A stretch of DNA of 18,906 nucleotides, taken from a bacterium (GTDB taxonomy: Bacteria > Fidelibacterota > Marinisomatia > Marinisomatales > JAHJCW01). Below, piece by piece: positions 8,665 to 15,888 of this stretch (its first letter is position 1; each line of letters starts with the position of its first letter). The position numbers and the translations under genes are program-made. Below the pieces are notes generated by a model. That model was given only the letters and a program-made list of their open reading frames with translations. It was not told the DNA's origin and did no database searches. Where the stretch lies: the NCBI GenBank assembly GCA_018812885.1, contig JAHJCW010000039.1, positions 1 through 18,906 of the forward strand. The letters are read 5' to 3'.

Positions 8665-9208
8665 GAAGAAGAGCACACCAAAAAATGGTTCACCAATTGC
8701 CGTAGAAACGCCCCAAAAAGAAGAAATAAAACCAAGATTATCAAACGATAAAAAGAAAATTCAGGATTTAAGGAAACAAGTATCAGATCTTGAGGATAAA
8801 ATACTGCGGTTAAAAGCTGAATTTGAGAATTTCCGTAAGCGACGTGACAAAGAGATGCTTAGAATATTTGAATATGAAGGTGAAGAAATTATTAAAGAAT
8901 TATTACCAATAGTTGATGATTTAGAAAGAGTAGTTGGTGCGGTTAATAGCGATACCAAGAAAGACGATATAATTATTAACGATGGTATTAAATTAATAAT
9001 AACGAAAATTGAAAAATATTTTGCTAAATGGCAGGTTAAACCATTTGGTAAATCCGGTGATATTCTTGATATCAATTTGCACGATGCTATGATGGTGAAG
9101 ACTGAAAAAGGAAAAATGGATAATGAAATTTTGGAAGTTTTTGAAAAGGGCTACAAATATAAAGATCATGTACTGCGTCATGCCAAGGTCATTGTCAATA
9201 AAAAATGA
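8654..9208 (+). CDS. grpE: Nucleotide exchange factor GrpE
   Basis: A 184-residue cochaperone that releases ADP from DnaK. After a charged, low-complexity N-terminus, residues 35-70 form the coiled-coil helix (DLRKQVSDLEDKILRLKAEFENFRK read as two adjoining pieces), followed by the helical bundle LLPIVDDLERVV. The C-terminal beta domain has the GrpE hallmarks GDILDINLHDAMM and the closing GYKYKDHVLRHAKVIV. I use the ATG at 8654, which has GGAG upstream and overlaps hrcA by 11 bases; a longer TTG start at 8636 adds only atypical residues. The stop overlaps the dnaJ start (ATGA). DnaK itself is not in this window. Confidence 0.93.
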   Translation: MSVEKKSTPKNGSPIAVETPQKEEIKPRLSNDKKKIQDLRKQVSDLEDKILRLKAEFENFRKRRDKEMLRIFEYEGEEIIKELLPIVDDLERVVGAVNSDTKKDDIIINDGIKLIITKIEKYFAKWQVKPFGKSGDILDINLHDAMMVKTEKGKMDNEILEVFEKGYKYKDHVLRHAKVIVNKK

Positions 9209-10332
9209 AAGATTTATACGAAATATTAGGTATTGATAAAGGTTCTTCTAAGGAAGAAATAAAGCGTTCATATCGTAAAATTGCGATGAAATATCATCCG
9301 GACCGTAATCCCGATAACAAAGAAGCAGAACAAAAATTTAAAGAAGCTGCTGAAGCCTACGCAATTTTAAATGACGAAAATAAACGTGCAAAATATGATC
9401 AATATGGACATGCTGGAGTTGGAATGGGAGATATGGGCGGACAAGGATTCGATGGAATGCATTTCTCCATGGAAGATATATTCAGTCAATTTGGTAATAT
9501 ATTTGGTGGCCGTCATCCGTTTGAAGATATTTTTGGAGGTGGCGGTACCCGGTCGGCTCGCGGTGGTTATCGCAAAGCTAAGGATTTGCGAGTATCATTA
9601 AGATTAGAATTTATTGACATTTTAAATGGTGTTGAAAAAACAATAAAAATTAAACGCGATGAAATATGTAAAACATGCCGTGGGAGTGGCGCGAAGTCTG
9701 GTACGCATCCAACACAGTGTAAGCAATGTAATGGCAGTGGTCAAGTTAGGCAGGTAAGGCAATCTTTTTTTGGACAATCGGTTGTTGTGGCTGATTGTCC
9801 TCTTTGTCATGGAACGGGGGAGTTTATCGAAAATCCATGTTCATCTTGCAATGGTCGTGGCATAAGAAGAGAAACCGTATCGATTAAAGTGAAAGTTCCG
9901 AAAGGGGTTGAGAACGGAAATTACATGACGCTTGACGGACAAGGTAATAAGGGCGGCAAAGGAATCCAACCCGGTGATTTACTAATATTTTTCGAAGAAA
10001 AACCGCATGAATATTTTGTTAGAAATGGAACTGATATAGTTTTGGAAGCTCACATTAGCGTTACTCAAGCCGTACTGGGTGATTCTATAAATGTACCTAC
10101 AATCGAAGGTAAAGCCAGTTTAAAAATTTCTAAAGGCATTCAATCCGGACAAGTTTTACGAATGAGAGGCAAGGGTTTACCTCGACTCAGGAGTACATAT
10201 CGTGGTGATCAATTAATTAGAATAATCGTTGATACGCCTTCTTCTTTATCAAAGCAAGAAAAAAATCTATATATGGAATTAGATAAATTATCAACGTCAA
10301 AAGAGGCAACTTTCAACAAATTGGAATTATAA
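9205..10332 (+). CDS. dnaJ: Chaperone protein DnaJ
   Basis: A 375-residue type I J-protein that delivers substrates to DnaK and stimulates its ATPase. The J domain is 1-68 with HPD at 31-33, followed by a Gly/Phe-rich region to about 125. The zinc-binding region has four CxxCxGxG repeats with cysteines at 155/158, 172/175, 198/201 and 212/215, all intact. The two beta-sandwich substrate domains and dimerisation tail follow (for example LDGQGNKGGKGIQPGDLLI). All parts of a full-length DnaJ are present. It is coupled to grpE by a 4-base overlap and to the following gene by TAATG, so a heat-shock transcript could extend into the ComEA-like gene. Confidence 0.96.
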   Translation: MKDLYEILGIDKGSSKEEIKRSYRKIAMKYHPDRNPDNKEAEQKFKEAAEAYAILNDENKRAKYDQYGHAGVGMGDMGGQGFDGMHFSMEDIFSQFGNIFGGRHPFEDIFGGGGTRSARGGYRKAKDLRVSLRLEFIDILNGVEKTIKIKRDEICKTCRGSGAKSGTHPTQCKQCNGSGQVRQVRQSFFGQSVVVADCPLCHGTGEFIENPCSSCNGRGIRRETVSIKVKVPKGVENGNYMTLDGQGNKGGKGIQPGDLLIFFEEKPHEYFVRNGTDIVLEAHISVTQAVLGDSINVPTIEGKASLKISKGIQSGQVLRMRGKGLPRLRSTYRGDQLIRIIVDTPSSLSKQEKNLYMELDKLSTSKEATFNKLEL

Positions 10333-10883
10333 TGCCTATACTGACATCTAAAGAAAAAAACTTAACCATTTTTTTATTGAGTACAGCTTTAATTGGATCT
10401 GTAGTTGGCATCTTTAGACACAATTGGTTAAAATCTCCTGAAATTCTATTATCACCAAAGAACGTACCATCCTATATCAAAGAAATTGAAGAAGAAGATA
10501 TCATTGTTAAGCATAATATAATGATCAAAGATCCATCGCAAAAGTCTGATACTGCTGTTAAAAATGATGTGAACATAGTAGCTGATACTGAAGACAATAA
10601 CTCTTTTAAATTAGTTAAAGTGGCAATGCTAAATGATACGATGAATAAAACAGGGTCAATTAATAAAAAAAAGATTACACAAAATACATTTGAAATAATT
10701 AATATTAACATCGCCAGTAAAGAAGATTTTATGATGCTACCGTACATTGGCGAAGTGAAAGCAGAGAGAATTATTCAGCTTAGAAATGAAATAGGTACGT
10801 TTGTTTCAGTTAAAGATTTAGAAAAAGTTAAAGGCATTGGACCAAAAACATTAGCTAAAATAGAGCAATTTTTAACCATTTAA
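10332..10883 (+). CDS. Membrane-anchored ComEA-like helix-hairpin-helix protein
   Basis: A 183-residue protein with an N-terminal membrane helix (10-27), a charged linker of about 90 residues, and a C-terminal tandem helix-hairpin-helix domain: ININIASKEDFMMLPYIG (123-140) and VKGIGPKTLAKI (166-177). The NxNxAS start, followed by LP.IG and KGIG turns, is the ComEA pattern. ComEA binds double-stranded DNA outside the inner membrane and pulls it in during natural transformation; the anchor and linker here fit such placement. The family also includes HhH proteins of unknown role, so a competence function is inference. The linker is longer than in short periplasmic ComEA forms. The start overlaps the dnaJ stop; pilin-like and GspL-like genes follow. 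Confidence 0.8.
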   Translation: MPILTSKEKNLTIFLLSTALIGSVVGIFRHNWLKSPEILLSPKNVPSYIKEIEEEDIIVKHNIMIKDPSQKSDTAVKNDVNIVADTEDNNSFKLVKVAMLNDTMNKTGSINKKKITQNTFEIININIASKEDFMMLPYIGEVKAERIIQLRNEIGTFVSVKDLEKVKGIGPKTLAKIEQFLTI

Positions 10884-10898
10884 TAGGAATTTGATAAT

Positions 10899-11639
10899 AT
10901 GGATAATAAAGTTCAACATAAAACTGATTGGATTGAATTACTAATTGTATTAGCAATTATATTTTTAATAATTGCAATTTATGTACCGGTAGCAATTTGG
11001 GCAGACGAAGATCACTTTGAAGAACTAAGTCATTTACGTATGGAAAATGTATATAATATTGAACGATTCTATGCTCAATTAACAAATGAATATAATCACA
11101 ATGGATATGAGGCGATGCATATTATTAACGCTATATCAGATTCGGTTACGGCAGATTCTAATTATGTCGGCGAACAAAAATTAAATTTATTGGGAAGATC
11201 AATTAATGTTAATGTACCTGAAGGCTTTGGTGTTGAGTTCGATACAACTTTCGGATTTCATAAATTTAAACGTGATACAACTATGGATACAACTGCAACC
11301 GTAATTATGTATTCAGAAGAATTATCAAGGAATGATACAATTTTTGTGCAAAAGAAAGAAGTTGCCAATTTACGAGAAGATCCTGCATTTAGAGGTGTTA
11401 TTGGTGAAGAGCCCTTAGAAATCGTTGCAGTCGAATCGTATTATGAAAAATACCAACCGGATTCTACCCAATTCTTTTGTCCTGTAACAAAAAATCCATA
11501 TAATTTAACTTTTAATGAAGATGGTTTCCGCATAGACAGTCCTATTAAAGAAACATATAAAAAACATAAATATTTGGTATTTGCTTTCAAGGCTGATAAT
11601 CACGGCTACATTGAAGACGGTGTAGCAAGTTGGGAATAA
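10899..11639 (+). CDS. Pilin-like (pseudopilin-like) membrane protein
   Basis: A 246-residue protein with a short hydrophilic N-terminus and the helix WIELLIVLAIIFLIIAIYVP (11-30). This closely resembles the N-terminal helix of type IV pilins and type II secretion pseudopilins, including Glu at the position equivalent to mature Glu5 (Glu13). The residue equivalent to the processing glycine at -1 is Lys8, so normal prepilin peptidase cleavage is doubtful. The remainder should be periplasmic: it starts helical (FEELSHLRMENVYNIERFYAQL), as pilins do, and later has FFCPVTKNPYNL, reminiscent of the C-terminal part of GspG-like proteins. AGGA ten bases before the ATG supports the start. It precedes a GspL/PilM-like gene by 12 bases. 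The family is unnamed to me; the pilin relation is by eye. Confidence 0.65.
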   Translation: MDNKVQHKTDWIELLIVLAIIFLIIAIYVPVAIWADEDHFEELSHLRMENVYNIERFYAQLTNEYNHNGYEAMHIINAISDSVTADSNYVGEQKLNLLGRSINVNVPEGFGVEFDTTFGFHKFKRDTTMDTTATVIMYSEELSRNDTIFVQKKEVANLREDPAFRGVIGEEPLEIVAVESYYEKYQPDSTQFFCPVTKNPYNLTFNEDGFRIDSPIKETYKKHKYLVFAFKADNHGYIEDGVASWE

Positions 11640-11651
11640 ATAATATTTAAT

Positions 11652-13358
11652 ATGAATGGTCTGATAATAACTAATACCCATGTTTTGTTCGGTGAATGGT
11701 CATCAATTAAGGAAAATTACATACTTAATGATTTAAAGTATGTTGCTTTATCAAAACCGATAAAGGAAGTACTGAAATCTCAAAATACCATTCGAACTGT
11801 TTTAAAAGAAGCATTAGATAATTTTCCTGTAAATGGCAACCATGTCGCTATAGCAATTGATGATGACTTGCTATATCATGATAAATTCACAAGTGAAGAA
11901 TCTTTAACAAAACGTGAAATATGGGACTATATACAGTGGGAAGCAAAACAAAAATGGGGTGAATTGGGTAATTATTATACAACTTTTGCCGAAATTGATT
12001 CACCAAATCCGAATGCTTTACATAGTATAACGTGCCCGGCATTCCTTGTAACTGAAATTAAAGCCATTGTTACTAATCAAGGCGGTAAGCCAATTTGGGC
12101 AGGTCCGGTAAGTACCATCTATCTAGAAAATAATCAATTCCGCAACGCCATTTATATGACTGATGATGATTCAAATATAAAATTCTTTTATCGCGGTCGC
12201 GATGGATATAGTGAAGGCAAATTACGTTTCATTGCCGGTCAACCAAATGTTACTGTTGGTATTGGCGATAAAGAAGAACAAACTAATTTATTCAGTTCCC
12301 CAAGCGATGCAAGGGAAATTGTAACTATTGACCTTATTTCGGATTCAAAAAATACATATTTACGTCAATTTAGACACAAACGAATTATTCCTTTCGAAGG
12401 AATTGAGGTAAAAATAGATGATATACCAGAAGATGTATCGTTCAAATTATTAAATGCGCTTTCTATTCTTATTAGAGATTTTTCTTTTGATAATATAGTC
12501 GACTTTTTTAATCCTACAAAAATACAAGATCGAAAATATGTAGGAGTTGGTAAAATTTCTTTTAATCAAGATGGTGAACGGATTGATGTCGCAGATAATG
12601 ATGAGACCAAAAAAACCAAATTAGCTACAAAAAGAAAAATTGAAAAAAAGAAAGAAAAAAAAGAAAAAGATAAACGAAAAAATAGAAGTCTATTACCATT
12701 TTTATTAATTATTCTAATTGGCTTATTAGGATACTATTTATTTTATACTGAAAATGGCAAGGTACTACAGTCAAAATTAAAAGAAAAAATTAGATTAACA
12801 AAATCGACGGATATATCCTTAAATTTAATTTTCTTTGATCAACAATTTAATCAATCAGCTGCACTTATAAGAACCTATTCAACACTTACTTCAATTGTTT
12901 CGCCTGATAGTATAATATCAATGAATCTTATTAATACATCCGGATCGATTGCATTTGTTGGTAAAGATTCTTTAGATATTCCAAATTTTAATTATACAAA
13001 TTATTCAATTGAATCTATAGATTGTTGCGGAGGAGTCAAACACAAAGTTGATTTTGATATCAAGCCGTTACAGGCTATTAGATCTAACATCTGGTTGAAC
13101 TCCTCAGATGTTGTGGATCAACTACAATCTTCCTTAGGAATAACTAAAATTCGACGATTAGATATGATTAGCGAAAATGGTACAAATTACACCCCAATTA
13201 TTATTGAAGTTAATTCCTTATCACAAATTGATGAGACAATACAATATTTAAAATTTGTTGGCGATAATGTAATTGTCAGGAAAATTGATATTACCAACAC
13301 TCCACCCACTAATAATCACAGTGGTACGTTCTACATAGCTGTATTTGAACCATTATAG
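11652..13358 (+). CDS. GspL/PilM-PilN-like assembly-platform protein
   Basis: A 568-residue bitopic protein. Residues 1-about 290 are cytoplasmic and resemble a degenerate PilM/GspL actin-like domain (HVAIAIDDDLLYHDKF, then EIWDYIQWEAKQKWG at 89-103); I see no clear ATP-binding phosphate motif. Residues 319-345 are a Lys/Glu-rich linker, 347-365 one membrane helix (LLPFLLIILIGLLGYYLFY), and the remaining 200 residues are periplasmic, ending in a PilN/PilO-like fold pattern (SQIDETIQYLKFVGD..IVRKIDI). That layout matches GspL, or PilM and PilN fused, which link the secretion or pilus ATPase to the inner-membrane platform. The pilin-like neighbour agrees. The call rests on architecture and weak similarity, not on a diagnostic motif. 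No Shine-Dalgarno is evident. Confidence 0.6.
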   Translation: MNGLIITNTHVLFGEWSSIKENYILNDLKYVALSKPIKEVLKSQNTIRTVLKEALDNFPVNGNHVAIAIDDDLLYHDKFTSEESLTKREIWDYIQWEAKQKWGELGNYYTTFAEIDSPNPNALHSITCPAFLVTEIKAIVTNQGGKPIWAGPVSTIYLENNQFRNAIYMTDDDSNIKFFYRGRDGYSEGKLRFIAGQPNVTVGIGDKEEQTNLFSSPSDAREIVTIDLISDSKNTYLRQFRHKRIIPFEGIEVKIDDIPEDVSFKLLNALSILIRDFSFDNIVDFFNPTKIQDRKYVGVGKISFNQDGERIDVADNDETKKTKLATKRKIEKKKEKKEKDKRKNRSLLPFLLIILIGLLGYYLFYTENGKVLQSKLKEKIRLTKSTDISLNLIFFDQQFNQSAALIRTYSTLTSIVSPDSIISMNLINTSGSIAFVGKDSLDIPNFNYTNYSIESIDCCGGVKHKVDFDIKPLQAIRSNIWLNSSDVVDQLQSSLGITKIRRLDMISENGTNYTPIIIEVNSLSQIDETIQYLKFVGDNVIVRKIDITNTPPTNNHSGTFYIAVFEPL

Positions 13359-13368
13359 AGTATAAAAT

Positions 13369-13878
13369 ATGCAGATATTAGCCGGTAGATATAAGGGTGT
13401 TAGCATCCAAACATCGGCTAAATATGATTACCGTCCTACACAATCAAAAGTACGTAAAAGTCTTTTTGACATTCTTGGCGATTTAAGTGACAAAACAGCA
13501 ATTGATTTATTTGCCGGATCCGGGATATTAGGATTTGAAGCACTTAGCAGGATGGCAAAAAGCGTTATCTTTGTTGAAACAAATAAAAAATTAGTAGAAT
13601 TATTATACAAAAATAGTATAAAAATTGATGCACAAAAATGTATCATTAGGAAGATGGATGCATTCATCTTCCTGAAAGAAAAACAATTAGTTGATTTGAT
13701 AATGGTAGACCCACCATATGGTCAAAAAGATTTAAATTTATTGATTGAATTATGCTATAATAGGCTCAATACGGATGGTACACTAGTATTAGAAACATCC
13801 CTAAAAGATGAACATATTAAAGCTGATAGTGAAAGAATTTATGGTAGTACCCGACTTTCTTTTTGGAGAAAACAATGA
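13369..13878 (+). CDS. rsmD: 16S rRNA (guanine(966)-N2)-methyltransferase
   Basis: A 169-residue SAM-dependent methyltransferase modifying G966 of 16S rRNA in the 30S subunit. RPTQSKVRKSLFDIL (22-36) is the RsmD N-terminal signature, SAM motif I is DLFAGSG (46-52), and the catalytic motif DPPYG is at 114-118. The acidic residue of motif II is in IFVETNKK. It is slightly shorter than the usual 180-200 residues, mainly at the C-terminus, but no key element is missing. It starts ten bases after the GspL-like gene and overlaps coaD by four bases; rsmD-coaD adjacency is widespread in bacteria and supports both calls. Confidence 0.94.
   Translation: MQILAGRYKGVSIQTSAKYDYRPTQSKVRKSLFDILGDLSDKTAIDLFAGSGILGFEALSRMAKSVIFVETNKKLVELLYKNSIKIDAQKCIIRKMDAFIFLKEKQLVDLIMVDPPYGQKDLNLLIELCYNRLNTDGTLVLETSLKDEHIKADSERIYGSTRLSFWRKQ
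13865..13870 (+). promoter_or_regulatory. Ribosome binding site deciding the coaD start
   Basis: GGAGAA ends four bases before the ATG at 13875, within the last codons of rsmD. It favours this ATG over the in-frame TTG at 13863. Confidence 0.65.
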
Positions 13879-14351
13879 AAACAATAATTTATCCAGGAAC
13901 ATTTGATCCAATTCATAACGGTCATATAGATATCGCTGAACGAGCAGCACTCCTATTTGATAAATTAATATTTGTTGTTGCTGATAATGAACAAAAGTCT
14001 CCGATGTTTACAGTTAAAGAGCGAATTATTATGATTGAAAGAGCAACGGAACATATTAAAAATATCACAGTTTCTTCCACGACAGATTTGATTGTTAATT
14101 TCGCAAAACGCGAGAATGCGGTAGCTCTAATACGCGGGTTGAGGCACGTAAGTGACTTTGAATTTGAATTTCAGATGGCAATGATGAACTTTCACTTAGA
14201 TCCAAAAATCATTACTCTTTTTATGATGCCGGATGAGAAATATATCCATATAAATTCGACAGTTATAAAAAATGTATCGAGACTTTGCGGTGATATTTCA
14301 ACTTATGTTCCTAAAAGTGTAGAAAAATGTTTAAATAATAAAAGAAAATAA
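13875..14351 (+). CDS. coaD: Phosphopantetheine adenylyltransferase
   Basis: A 158-residue enzyme making dephospho-CoA from 4'-phosphopantetheine and ATP, the fourth step of coenzyme A synthesis. The signature YPGTFDPIHNGHIDI has the HxGH pair at 14 and 17; further PPAT marks are RGLRHVSDFEFEFQMAMMN and the C-terminal STVIKNVSRLCGDISTYVP. The length matches bacterial CoaD (about 160). The usual SSS/SSxxVKE motif reads INSTVIKNV here, a mild variant. The ATG at 13875 has GGAGAA upstream and overlaps the rsmD stop as ATGA. It is a distant paralogue of nadD in the same window. Confidence 0.95.
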   Translation: MKTIIYPGTFDPIHNGHIDIAERAALLFDKLIFVVADNEQKSPMFTVKERIIMIERATEHIKNITVSSTTDLIVNFAKRENAVALIRGLRHVSDFEFEFQMAMMNFHLDPKIITLFMMPDEKYIHINSTVIKNVSRLCGDISTYVPKSVEKCLNNKRK

Positions 14352-14357
14352 ATTTTA

Positions 14358-14615
14358 ATGCCTACATACGATTATGTTTGCACGGACTGTAACTATAAAT
14401 TTGAACGTTTTCATTCAATGTCTGATGAACCTATCCGTGTTTGCCCAAATTGTGGGGGGGTAGTGCATAGATTAATTAGTGGTGGGACAGGTTTGATTTT
14501 CAGGGGTAGTGGATATTATATAACCGATTATAAGAATAAATCAAATTCACCTAAAGTTCTTGATAAACCTATTAAATCAAAAGATACTAACAAAACTAAG
14601 GATAATAATGACTGA
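14358..14615 (+). CDS. FmdB-family zinc ribbon protein
   Basis: An 85-residue protein starting [11 protein letters not shown], the hallmark of the FmdB/CxxC zinc-ribbon family. Two CxxC pairs (Cys8/Cys11 and Cys29/Cys32) should bind one zinc. The middle has the family's [17 protein letters not shown] stretch; the tail is Lys/Asn-rich and probably disordered. The family is named for a putative regulator of formamidase expression, but its actual role in most bacteria is unknown. It begins six bases after coaD and its stop overlaps the icd start. The run of seven G at about 14454-14460 encodes the Gly-Gly after the second CxxC; the frame is intact. Confidence 0.85.
   Translation: MPTYDYVCTDCNYKFERFHSMSDEPIRVCPNCGGVVHRLISGGTGLIFRGSGYYITDYKNKSNSPKVLDKPIKSKDTNKTKDNND
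14598..14602 (+). promoter_or_regulatory. Ribosome binding site deciding the icd start
   Basis: AAGGA lies five bases before the ATG at 14608, inside the 3' end of the fmdB-type gene, and supports that start over an in-frame TTG at 14560. Confidence 0.6.
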
Positions 14616-15849
14616 TAATAAATTAGCTAAAGTGCCGAATAGCGGTGAAATAATTAAATATATTAATGAAACACTTGAAGTACCCAATAACCCAATCATT
14701 CCATTTATTAGTGGGGATGGAATTGGACCGGATATTTGGTTTGCATCTGTTAGAGTATTTGATGCGGCTGTGAAAAAAGCTTTTGATAACACTAAAAAAA
14801 TTGAATGGATGGAAGTATATGCCGGGGAGAAAGCACATGAACTATCAGGCGAATGGCTGCCGGAGGAAACTGCGCAAATTATAAAGAAATATTCGGTAGC
14901 AATTAAGGGTCCACTAACTACGCCCATTGGCGGGGGATTTAGGAGTTTGAACGTATCATTACGGCAAATATTGGATTTATATGCTTGTATTAGACCTGTT
15001 AGACACTTTGAAGGTGTACCTAGCCCAGTGAAAGAACCTCAAAAATTAAATGTAGTAATATATCGTGAAAATACCGAAGATGTTTATGCCGGTATAGAAT
15101 GGAAAAGCGGATCAAAAGAAGCTAAGCAACTAATTGAATATATTAGAGATAACTTTGGTAAAAATATTCGAGATTTATCAGGTATCGGAATCAAACCAAT
15201 TAGTCCATTCAACAGTAAAAGATTAGTTAAAAAAGCCCTTCAATTTGCTGTGGACAAAAATCGCTCATCAATTACACTTGTTCATAAAGGAAATATACAA
15301 AAATTTACAGAGGGCGCATTCCGTGATTGGGGCTATGAAGTTGCTAAAGACGATTTTTCTTCACAAGTTATTTCAGAAGCTGATCTTTGGGATAAATATA
15401 ATGGTCAAGCAAATGGGAAAGTTGTAATAAAAGATAGGATTGCAGATTCAATCTTTCAGCAAATATTGCTTAGACCTACCGAATATGATGTTCTTGCAAC
15501 AACTAATTTAAACGGTGATTATATCTCCGATGCTTGTGCGGCACAAGTCGGTGGTCTTGGATTAGCCCCCGGTGCTAATATTTCCGATGAAGTTGCACTA
15601 TTCGAGGCTACACATGGCACAGCACCAAAATATGCCGGACAAAATAAAGTAAATCCCGGCTCCTTGATATTATCCGGTGTTATGATGCTTGAGCATTTAG
15701 GATGGCATAAAGCAGCGGATATGATAGTTGATGCAACACAGCGTACAATCTCTGAAAAAACAGTAACCTATGATTTAGCAAGACAAATGGAAGGCGCGAC
15801 AAAAGTATCAACTTCCGGTTTTGCCGATGCAATTATAGCGAATTTATAA
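14608..15849 (+). CDS. icd: Isocitrate dehydrogenase, NADP-dependent
   Basis: A 413-residue enzyme converting isocitrate to 2-oxoglutarate and CO2 in the TCA cycle, close in length to the E. coli enzyme (416). Substrate residues match E. coli numbering almost exactly: Ser113 and Asn115 in [10 protein letters not shown], Arg119, Arg129, Arg153, Tyr160, then Lys227 and the metal-binding aspartates in NGDYISDAC (304, 308). NADP specificity is indicated by Lys341-Tyr342 in HGTAPKYAG, with Tyr388 and Arg392 in YDLAR, the equivalents of E. coli Lys344, Tyr345, Tyr391 and Arg395. I use the ATG at 14608 with AAGGA upstream; a start at 14560 would add atypical residues and overlap the previous gene more. 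A hairpin follows the stop codon. Confidence 0.96.
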   Translation: MTDNKLAKVPNSGEIIKYINETLEVPNNPIIPFISGDGIGPDIWFASVRVFDAAVKKAFDNTKKIEWMEVYAGEKAHELSGEWLPEETAQIIKKYSVAIKGPLTTPIGGGFRSLNVSLRQILDLYACIRPVRHFEGVPSPVKEPQKLNVVIYRENTEDVYAGIEWKSGSKEAKQLIEYIRDNFGKNIRDLSGIGIKPISPFNSKRLVKKALQFAVDKNRSSITLVHKGNIQKFTEGAFRDWGYEVAKDDFSSQVISEADLWDKYNGQANGKVVIKDRIADSIFQQILLRPTEYDVLATTNLNGDYISDACAAQVGGLGLAPGANISDEVALFEATHGTAPKYAGQNKVNPGSLILSGVMMLEHLGWHKAADMIVDATQRTISEKTVTYDLARQMEGATKVSTSGFADAIIANL

Positions 15850-15859
15850 ATTATTAAAT

Positions 15860-15879
15860 AGGGTATAGTTACATACCTT
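15860..15879 (+). other. Stem-loop between icd and obgE
   Basis: AGGGTAT (15860-15866) pairs with ATACCTT (15873-15879), including one G-U pair, around a six-base loop, in the 39-base gap between icd and obgE. Only three T follow the CC, so it is at best a weak terminator; it could equally protect the icd mRNA end or affect obgE translation. Its function is not shown. Confidence 0.4.
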
Positions 15880-15888
15880 TAATTGATT

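Noticed and set aside
14454..14460. Run of seven G in the fmdB-type gene as a frameshift site
   Set aside because: The frame is intact, the family pattern continues on both sides, and nothing suggests a second product.
14577..14927. Reverse-strand open frame of 116 codons
   Set aside because: It is antisense to the well-conserved icd coding region and shows no recognisable protein features.
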